Shown here: positions 14,600 to 19,458 of the stretch, one piece after another
How the letters are laid out: each line of letters starts with the position of its first letter
How positions within the stretch are numbered: position 1 is the first letter of the stretch
Assembly: GCA_036794395.1 (NCBI GenBank)
Contig: DAIRGS010000124.1
Location: forward strand, 1-19,458
DNA length: 19,458 nt
Source: DASXMX01 sp036794395
Lineage (GTDB): Bacteria > Planctomycetota > Phycisphaerae > Tepidisphaerales > Tepidisphaeraceae
Direction of reading: 5' to 3'
Translations under genes and position numbers: made by a program
Notes under the pieces: model-generated
The model's database searches: none
Seen by the model: the letters and a program-made list of their open reading frames with translations, nothing else
Told to the model about the DNA's origin: nothing

Positions 14600-14675
14600 T
14601 CTGTTTTTGAAGTCGCGAAGGGCAAGCCACGGCGGGCGCGGAATGCGCTGGTTGTGGCTTGTTCTGTTTTTGGGG

Positions 14676-15722
14676 CTATTTTGCCTCGAACGCAAAATCG
14701 ACTACGACGGGTTCACCGCCATCAACCGTGATTTCTTTTTCGCGATCGCCCAGGGATTCATGCCATGCATGGAGGGTGTATTTGCCTGGGGGGAGATCTT
14801 TGATTGAGAACGATCCGTCGCTTCGGGTGACGTCGAAGAAGGGATTGTCGAGAACGCGCACCCAGGCGTGCATCCAGGGGAACAGATCGGATCGAACTTC
14901 GAAGGTATCGACAGCGGGGAAGGCTTCGATGGTTCTGGGGCCAATGCCGGGGGTGGGGGAATTGAACCCGATCGCGGTGGCGGAATTCACGGCGTGGGCG
15001 TTGTATGGGATGCGGTCGGCGTTCTTGAGCATCATTTGCTGGCCGATCACCGCTGCTACGACGTGCGGGGAGAACGAGCAGTAACGTTGATTCAACACAA
15101 CCTGAGGGGGCGATGGATACGCGTGATCGGCGGGCAGAGGGCCGCTGATTGAGACGACGACGTTGGCCAGCGTTCCATCGCGGTTCACGACGATCGATTC
15201 ATCAAAAATGGGGCCGGGCATGGATGCCATGGCGGCGGGATAGGCGCGTACGTCGATCTCCTGGCGGTTGGGGCGAGAACCTTCGAGATAGACGTGGCCG
15301 GTCAGCATGACTTCCGCGGCAACGGATACGGGCGGCTGCGCGGGCGGGTCGGCGGGGGTTGGATCATCGATCAGTGAAATGGGCCTGACGGTTGGCGCTG
15401 GTGAGATGTTTGGATCGACGGGGCCGGGCAGGGGAAGGTGGGTCGGGGCGTTGGCTAATAGCTGGCGCCGTTGCAGCGCGACAATCGCGGTGGCGACGGC
15501 GCATACGCTCAATACGATTACCGCGGCGATGCGCATTACCCACTGGCTTCTTCGCTGGGCGGCCCGCACCTGAGCTTCCCAAAGGGCGGCGACTGTTCGG
15601 CGCGCGGTTATGTCGGGCAGGCCCTGGGCCATGGCCGCGTCGTCTCGCAGCGATTGGATCGCTCGATCAAGCACTATACTCCCAGTATCAGTTTTTGCAG
15701 TATCAGGTTTTGGGTCGCTCAT
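14676..15722 (-). CDS. Membrane-anchored cupredoxin-like protein, probable sigma-factor partner
   Basis: A 348-residue protein. The cytoplasmic part (1-60) carries LPDITARRTVAALWEAQVRA; one membrane helix follows (about 61-83), then a Pro-rich linker (about 93-135). The exported domain is of the MauL/cupredoxin-like family with NQRYCSFSPHVVAAVIGQQM (211-230), NAHAVN (241-246) and FPWMHAWVRVLDNPFFDVT (281-299). It ends in a carboxypeptidase-regulatory-like strand set, DGSFSIKDLPPGKYTLHAW. Family members normally read CDVHPWM where this one reads SDLFPWM, so a Cys and a His copper ligand are replaced (Ser278, Phe281). The ATG at 15722 lies 4 bases after the sigma-factor stop, so the two are co-transcribed. 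The cytoplasmic tail may be an anti-sigma region; that is inference. Confidence 0.7.
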   Translation of the reverse strand: MSDPKPDTAKTDTGSIVLDRAIQSLRDDAAMAQGLPDITARRTVAALWEAQVRAAQRRSQWVMRIAAVIVLSVCAVATAIVALQRRQLLANAPTHLPLPGPVDPNISPAPTVRPISLIDDPTPADPPAQPPVSVAAEVMLTGHVYLEGSRPNRQEIDVRAYPAAMASMPGPIFDESIVVNRDGTLANVVVSISGPLPADHAYPSPPQVVLNQRYCSFSPHVVAAVIGQQMMLKNADRIPYNAHAVNSATAIGFNSPTPGIGPRTIEAFPAVDTFEVRSDLFPWMHAWVRVLDNPFFDVTRSDGSFSIKDLPPGKYTLHAWHESLGDREKEITVDGGEPVVVDFAFEAK

Positions 15723-15726
15723 CTGC

Positions 15727-16245
15727 TCATACCATCCCAGCCTCATATCCAACACTTTCGCCCAGCAATTCACGCAGGCGATGACGCGCGCGGTGCAACA
15801 ACACACCCACGGCGTTTACCGTGCCCTCCTGATGTCCGGCGATCTGCTGATAATCCCAGCCTTCCAGGTAAAAAAGACAGAATGCCTGGGCCTGTTTCTC
15901 GGGCAGCGTGGAAATGGCTTTCCGCAGCCGTTCTGAAAGCTCGGATGCTTCGGCCAATTGTTCGGGCATCGCGTCCCGTGACGAAACGTCATCGGGATCG
16001 ACTCTGCCGTTCTGACGCGCGTTGTGGCGGTAACGCTGGCGCAATCGGTCCAGGGCCCGCGCAGTGGCGAGCCGGTTTAGCATTGCACGGGGATTCTGCA
16101 CGGCCTCGCGTTTCCATACTGACAGCGCGGCCAGGAATGTTTCCTGAAAGCAGTCTTCGGCATCGGCGCGGTCCCCCAGCAGGCGATAAAGCGTTCGCCA
16201 GACGGCGGGCCCTTCGCGGCTGACGATGAGGTCCCAATCCACCAT
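15727..16245 (-). CDS. ECF-type RNA polymerase sigma factor
   Basis: A 172-residue sigma-70-family protein of the extracytoplasmic-function class. Region 2 (about 13-74) has RLLGDRADAEDCFQETFLAAL and NPRAMLNRLATARALDRLRQ, which bind the -10 element and core polymerase. Region 4 (about 104-160) has LRKAISTLPEKQAQAFCLFY and GTVNAVGVLLHRARHRLREL, the helix-turn-helix for the -35 element. Region 3 is absent, as expected for the class. The ATG at 16245 is chosen because homologues begin close to this point and cggag stands upstream; longer in-frame starts (16287, 16323) add only a basic tail. It is followed within 4 bases by the membrane cupredoxin-like gene, which may control or be controlled by it. 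No classical zinc-finger anti-sigma gene is next to it. Confidence 0.92.
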   Translation of the reverse strand: MVDWDLIVSREGPAVWRTLYRLLGDRADAEDCFQETFLAALSVWKREAVQNPRAMLNRLATARALDRLRQRYRHNARQNGRVDPDDVSSRDAMPEQLAEASELSERLRKAISTLPEKQAQAFCLFYLEGWDYQQIAGHQEGTVNAVGVLLHRARHRLRELLGESVGYEAGMV

Positions 16246-16391
16246 GCGCCAATCACTCCGCCTCTTGTGCCCCCGCCTCGCCACCATTCTAGTCGATTGA
16301 CCTCGTCGGGGTCTTACACACAATCTTGCGCGAGGATAAGATAAATGCCCGTACGGGCTTATAACACAGGTCTGATGGCCGAGGGCGACCT
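16246..16391. promoter_or_regulatory. Divergent promoter region of sigma factor and hydrolase, with palindrome
   Basis: The 146-base gap serves both the minus-strand sigma gene and the plus-strand hydrolase gene. It holds a perfect 12-bp palindrome gcccgtacgggc (16347-16358) followed directly by ttataaca (16359-16366), which could be a -10-like box toward the hydrolase. The palindrome is placed like an operator. A weak ribosome site, gagggcg, lies before the ATG at 16392. Confidence 0.4.
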
Positions 16392-17258
16392 ATGCGACGC
16401 CAAGCGTTCTTCACCATTTTGCTGATTGTTTCGTTGACTCGGCTGGGGCCCGGCGCCACGCCATCTTCGCAGCCTGCCGGCGAAGCGCGCAAAGGTGAAT
16501 TCAGTTTGTCGTTTGCCGATCGAAGTCCATTCAGCGACACAGCATTGCTGGCCACGCGGCATGGGTGGGTAGTCTCCAAGCTCAAAGCGGAGAATGCTGA
16601 GACGAATTACGATATTGCGAAAGAAACGTTTGTTGTTCGAGTCCCCGATGATTACGACCCTGCGAAAAAATACGGACTGCTGGTGTGGATATCGGCGGGG
16701 AATTCCGGGCGGGTGAATCGCGAATGGACCAGCGTTCTGGATAAGCATCACCTGATCTGGATCTCCGCCAATCGCGCGGGCAATTCTCGGTCGGTGATGG
16801 TACGGCTGGGGCTGGCGCTCGATGCCGCGGCCAATATGAAGACGCGATATTCCATTGATCCAGATCGCATTTATGTGGCGGGTGGATCAGGTGGGGGGAG
16901 ATGCGCCAGCATGCTGGGCGTATCCTGCCCGGACGTTTTTCACGGCGGTGTCTACATCATTGGCTGTGACTACTTCCGTGAAATCCCAACAGGAGAGCCG
17001 AACAAGATCTGGCCAAGGAGCTACAGCCAGCCATCGCCCCGGCTGCTGGGATTTGCCAAGCAGCGCAGCCGGCATGTGCTACTGACGGGCGAGCAGGACA
17101 TGAACCGGCCGCAGACGAAAGCCAATTTTGAGCAGGGCTTCCGGCGGGATGGGTTTGAGCATGTCGAATATCTGGAGGTGCCTGGGATGGGGCACCGTTT
17201 GCCGCCGGCGGACTGGATTGAGAAGGCGGTGCAGTTTCTGGACGATCCGAAGAAGTGA
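16392..17258 (+). CDS. Secreted alpha/beta hydrolase (esterase/depolymerase-like)
   Basis: A 288-residue exported protein. The signal peptide is MRRQAFFTILLIVSLTRLGPGA. The alpha/beta-hydrolase core includes the strand YGLLVWISAG (94-103), the nucleophile elbow YVAGGSGGGR with Ser166 (GGSGG form of GxSxG), Asp236 in LLTGEQDMN and His268 in VPGMGHRLP, giving a complete Ser-Asp-His triad. The best-matching groups are the PHB-depolymerase/feruloyl-esterase-like secreted esterases, but the substrate is unknown. It is transcribed away from the sigma-factor pair and ends before a strong hairpin. Because it has a Sec-type signal, it could be a substrate of the type II system encoded upstream; that is speculation. 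Confidence 0.8.
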   Translation: MRRQAFFTILLIVSLTRLGPGATPSSQPAGEARKGEFSLSFADRSPFSDTALLATRHGWVVSKLKAENAETNYDIAKETFVVRVPDDYDPAKKYGLLVWISAGNSGRVNREWTSVLDKHHLIWISANRAGNSRSVMVRLGLALDAAANMKTRYSIDPDRIYVAGGSGGGRCASMLGVSCPDVFHGGVYIIGCDYFREIPTGEPNKIWPRSYSQPSPRLLGFAKQRSRHVLLTGEQDMNRPQTKANFEQGFRRDGFEHVEYLEVPGMGHRLPPADWIEKAVQFLDDPKK

Positions 17259-17286
17259 TTCCGTAGGGTGCCTTTAAGCCCGAGAA

Positions 17287-17316
17287 TAAAAATGGCGGGA
17301 TCGTGCGTCCCGCCAT
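17287..17316 (-). terminator. Rho-independent terminator
   Basis: A perfect 9-bp stem, atggcggga (17292-17300) with tcccgccat (17308-17316), has a 7-base loop. On the minus strand it is followed by tttttattc (the complement of aataaaaa), the classical form, so it ends the small minus-strand gene at 17352. It may also help stop plus-strand transcription from the hydrolase gene. Confidence 0.8.
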
Positions 17317-17351
17317 TGTGCTGCTACGTAACGATGCGCGTTTGCCCTGTC

Positions 17352-17621
17352 TCAGGCTACGTGATCGACTGACGTCCCCTTGCCTGGTTCCGACGCCTTG
17401 GCCGCCGGGGCTTGTTGCTGCTGGTGCTGGGCTTGTAACTTTGCCAGCTTTCGTTTCGCAACCGGGTCATTGTTCTGCGCTTCCTTCAATGTCTGGGCCT
17501 GCGTTTCTGTCGCCTCCTGCGCCAGCGCCTTTGCGCTGTTCGGGTCTGCCGGCGTGGACGTGCCAGACACCACCTGCTGGGCGTGGGCGGCGAAGGCACT
17601 GGTAACGGCGCTGATTGACAT
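17352..17621 (-). CDS. Small Gln/Ala-rich hypothetical protein
   Basis: An 89-residue hydrophilic protein starting MSISAVTSAFAAHAQQVVSG. A predicted helix, AKALAQEATETQAQTLKEAQ, is followed by PVAKRKLAKLQAQHQQQQ and a disordered Lys/Ser/Pro tail. No signal peptide or membrane segment is seen. I take this strand as coding because the composition is protein-like and because a textbook terminator lies just downstream; the opposite-strand frames are Cys-rich shadows. The start could also be the ATG at 17630, while a longer form to 17708 is less likely. The function is not recognised; short 'MSISAV'-type proteins occur near motility or surface genes in some bacteria, but that link is weak. Confidence 0.6.
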   Translation of the reverse strand: MSISAVTSAFAAHAQQVVSGTSTPADPNSAKALAQEATETQAQTLKEAQNNDPVAKRKLAKLQAQHQQQQAPAAKASEPGKGTSVDHVA

Positions 17622-17768
17622 AAATTCCATTCTGTTAGACGCGGCGAACGTCAACGAACCTATCGACAGGATTCCCGGCCTCAAACAATCCTTCCTGATA
17701 TTACCCACGGAAGCATTACTGTCATGAAGCTGTAACGTCGGGCGCAGTACAAATCAGCCAACAATGGC

Positions 17769-17795
17769 GGGAGTGCGAAAAGCTGCGGCACTCCC
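17769..17795. repeat. Hairpin upstream of the glycosyltransferase gene
   Basis: The perfect 8-bp stem gggagtgc (17769-17776) with gcactccc (17788-17795) lies across an in-frame ATG at 17764. The same ten bases, gggagtgcga, recur at 19443-19452 near the window end, so this looks like a member of a small repeat or terminator family. Confidence 0.5.
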
Positions 17796-17814
17796 CCCGG
17801 AATTTGGTGGATTC

Positions 17815-19366
17815 GTGTCAACTTCGCTGCAACTGCCTTCTAAAACACCCGTCGTTACGCCTTCCGAAGACGCTCACCGACTGACCGTGCTCCGCGCATA
17901 CCGGGGCCTTGTGCTCCTGATTGTTATCGCCGGCGTCATTTTGAGGGCCGTGCAATACGCTTGGCGGACATCGCTCATGGCATGATGAAGCTTTGGTCAC
18001 CTTGAACGTGATGCACCGGACGTATGCGCAGTTGCTGTGGCCACTGGACTATGCACAGGCGGCGCCTCCGCTTTTTCTTTGGATCGAACGGTGGATCTAT
18101 CTGCATTGGGGTTTCGGCGAGGACCAACTGCGATTGGTCTCGCTACTCTGCGGCGCCGCGTCAGTGGGGCTGTTTGCGTGGGTGGTCTGGCGGAGGTTTC
18201 CCGCGCCTATTGCTGTGGCCGCGGCCGCGATCTTTGCGTTCTGTGACAAGCTGATCTGGCATTCCGATGAAGTTAAACAGTACAGCAGCGATGTGTTCTC
18301 GGCACTGATTCTGATCGCGCTGGCAATCGGCCTGCGACGTCCAGTTTCATCCTTGAGACGCCTTTGGTTGATTGCGCTGGTCAGTGCGGTGCTGCTCTGG
18401 TTCTCGTTCCCCGTGGTGTTCGTCTATGGACCGATCAGCTTGATGCTGCTGGTCACGATTGTCCGGCGTGTTGCATGGGGACAAATATCACTTGCCAGTG
18501 CGATATTCTCGTGCCTGGCTGCAAATGTTCTTGTGATGGCATCGTTTATTCTGCTGTATCGAATCACCGTCAGCGGCCATGCACCATACCTCGATCATTA
18601 TTGGCGGGAGCATTTCGCCGATTGGTCGCGCTGGTGGACTATTCCCTGGTGGCTGATATCCGAAGTTTTTAGCCTGTGCGATCATCCCTATCGATCCTTC
18701 GGGTGGCTGGTGCTTCCGATGGCGGCCACGGGCGCCGTAGCTCTGTATCGTTCGGATCGTCGCGATTTGCTGTGGGTAAGCATTGGGCCCATTGGCTTTA
18801 ACATGATTGGGGCGATTCTCGGCAAATACCCGTTTACCGGCGAGCGGATTACGGTGTTCCTTGTGCCGGGGCTGTTCCTGCTTGTCGCGGCAGCGCTTGA
18901 TGCGGCGGCATCCAGACGGGCTCTACGGTACCTTTGGATCGGCCTTTGTCTTCCCTTCATCGTTATCGGCGTGGGATCGGCTGTCCCATCCCTGCTTCAT
19001 CCTCGAGCGCGTTCTGGAATTCGGCCGGTCGTCGAGTACATTCAAAAACACCGCCAACCTGGGGAGGCGATTTGTATGGTCGGCGAAGGTGAGTTGCCCA
19101 ACGCTCATTTCATCTCAGGCAGCAGCCTCGAACTGCTTTGTTATTGGCCTGACGCGCCCGGGCCGCTGTACGGCGCGCCGGGAACACCCCCATTGAGAAA
19201 TATCCACCAGATCAAAGAGCGGCGATTCTGGATTGTCTTCGCGGCTCTGCCCAAGCACGGAAGCAGAAATATGGAGCCGCTGCTGGCCGACGCTCGCTCA
19301 ATTGCGAGCCAGCTTGATCGAAACGAAACGCCGGGAGGAGGCGCTTTTCTATTTGAGAAGCGATAA
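17815..19366 (+). pseudogene. PMT/ArnT-type (GT39-like) membrane glycosyltransferase, frameshifted
   Basis: Two frames together encode one polytopic protein. The first frame (GTG 17815, or ATG 17764) gives LRAYRGLVLLIVIAGVILRA, a first membrane helix, and RTSL, then ends at 17985. The second, open from about 17978, continues WHDEALVTLNVMHRTYAQLL and runs on to 19366 with about nine more membrane helices. Family members carry a WxDEA motif in the first exported loop, and that Asp is catalytic. Removing one base near 17977 joins the frames exactly at this motif. Such enzymes move a sugar from a polyprenyl phosphate donor to a protein or lipid at the periplasmic face. The C-terminal part after about 19010 is a soluble domain (VVEYIQKHRQPGEAICMVGE). 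It is either a recent frameshift mutation or a sequencing error; a shorter product from 17993 would lack the motif. Confidence 0.8.
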
Positions 19367-19433
19367 CGATTCTGAGCGCGCTCACATCAAACAAAAATCC
19401 GGACGCAGGGCTATCGCATATGACCCCTCCGAC

Positions 19434-19458
19434 GCAAAAAATGGGAGTGCGAGGCTCC
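19434..19458 (-). terminator. Possible terminator or repeat cut by the window end
   Basis: Read on the minus strand, ggagcctcgcactcccat is followed by tttttt, as in an intrinsic terminator with stem ggag/ctcc. The hairpin is cut off by the window edge, so only part can be judged. It would serve a convergent gene beyond the window. Confidence 0.4.

Noticed and set aside
13141..14625. A 494-codon minus-strand frame opposite moeB
   Set aside because: The plus strand carries all catalytic motifs of MoeB-rhodanese; the reverse frame has biased composition and no domain, as is common in GC-rich DNA.
15471..16223. A 250-codon plus-strand frame opposite the sigma factor
   Set aside because: It is shadow sequence; the minus strand encodes clear sigma regions 2 and 4.
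17380..17727. A 115-codon plus-strand frame opposite the small Gln/Ala-rich gene
   Set aside because: It is unusually rich in Cys and Trp, and the terminator geometry favours transcription of the minus strand.

Overview
The window is GC-rich bacterial DNA with almost no gaps between genes. It is probably chromosomal and from a planctomycete; Phycisphaerae-like is my guess. This rests on four things: a didermal gene set (LptE-like lipoprotein, BamD-like protein, type II secretion system), a GspL built like PilM plus PilN, an ECF sigma factor paired with a membrane cupredoxin-like protein, and many small fold-back repeats between genes. The taxonomic call is inference, because no rRNA or marker gene is present.

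Layout. 1-431 is the 3' end of a sugar-type ABC transporter ATPase whose reading frame runs out into low-complexity repeat DNA. 590-2681 (minus strand) is a three-gene envelope operon joined by 4-base ATGA overlaps: a BamD-like TPR protein, a small membrane protein that looks like only the N-terminal part of FtsH, and LptE. Divergent from it, 2848-12057 (plus strand) is a near-continuous type II secretion operon in the order gspE-F-G-H-I-J-K-L-M: ATPase, inner-membrane platform, major pseudopilin, four minor pseudopilins and the two assembly-platform linkers. No gspC, secretin gspD or prepilin peptidase gspO is in the window, so these must lie elsewhere. A lipoprotein with a pseudopilin-like globular part follows (12118-12723).

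13159-14484 encodes a MoeB/ThiF-rhodanese fusion (sulfur-carrier activation). Convergent to it on the minus strand are an ECF sigma factor (15727-16245) and, 4 bases after it, a one-pass membrane protein with a cupredoxin-like domain that may be its regulator or target (14676-15722). A secreted alpha/beta hydrolase (16392-17258), a small Gln/Ala-rich protein on the minus strand (17352-17621) and a PMT/ArnT-type membrane glycosyltransferase gene interrupted by a one-base frameshift (17815-19366) complete the window.

The most notable structures are non-coding. There is a roughly 180-bp fold-back element with a perfect 36-bp inner inverted repeat, near-perfect 18-bp ends and a 10-bp direct repeat that begins inside the stop codon of the lipoprotein gene. 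A repeat-filled insert of about 290 bp separates gspI from the prepilin signal of gspJ. A second inverted repeat lies directly after the moeB stop. Protein-level oddities are the cupredoxin domain that has lost two expected copper ligands, the FtsH fragment-like protein in an outer-membrane biogenesis operon, and the EF-hand loop in GspK.
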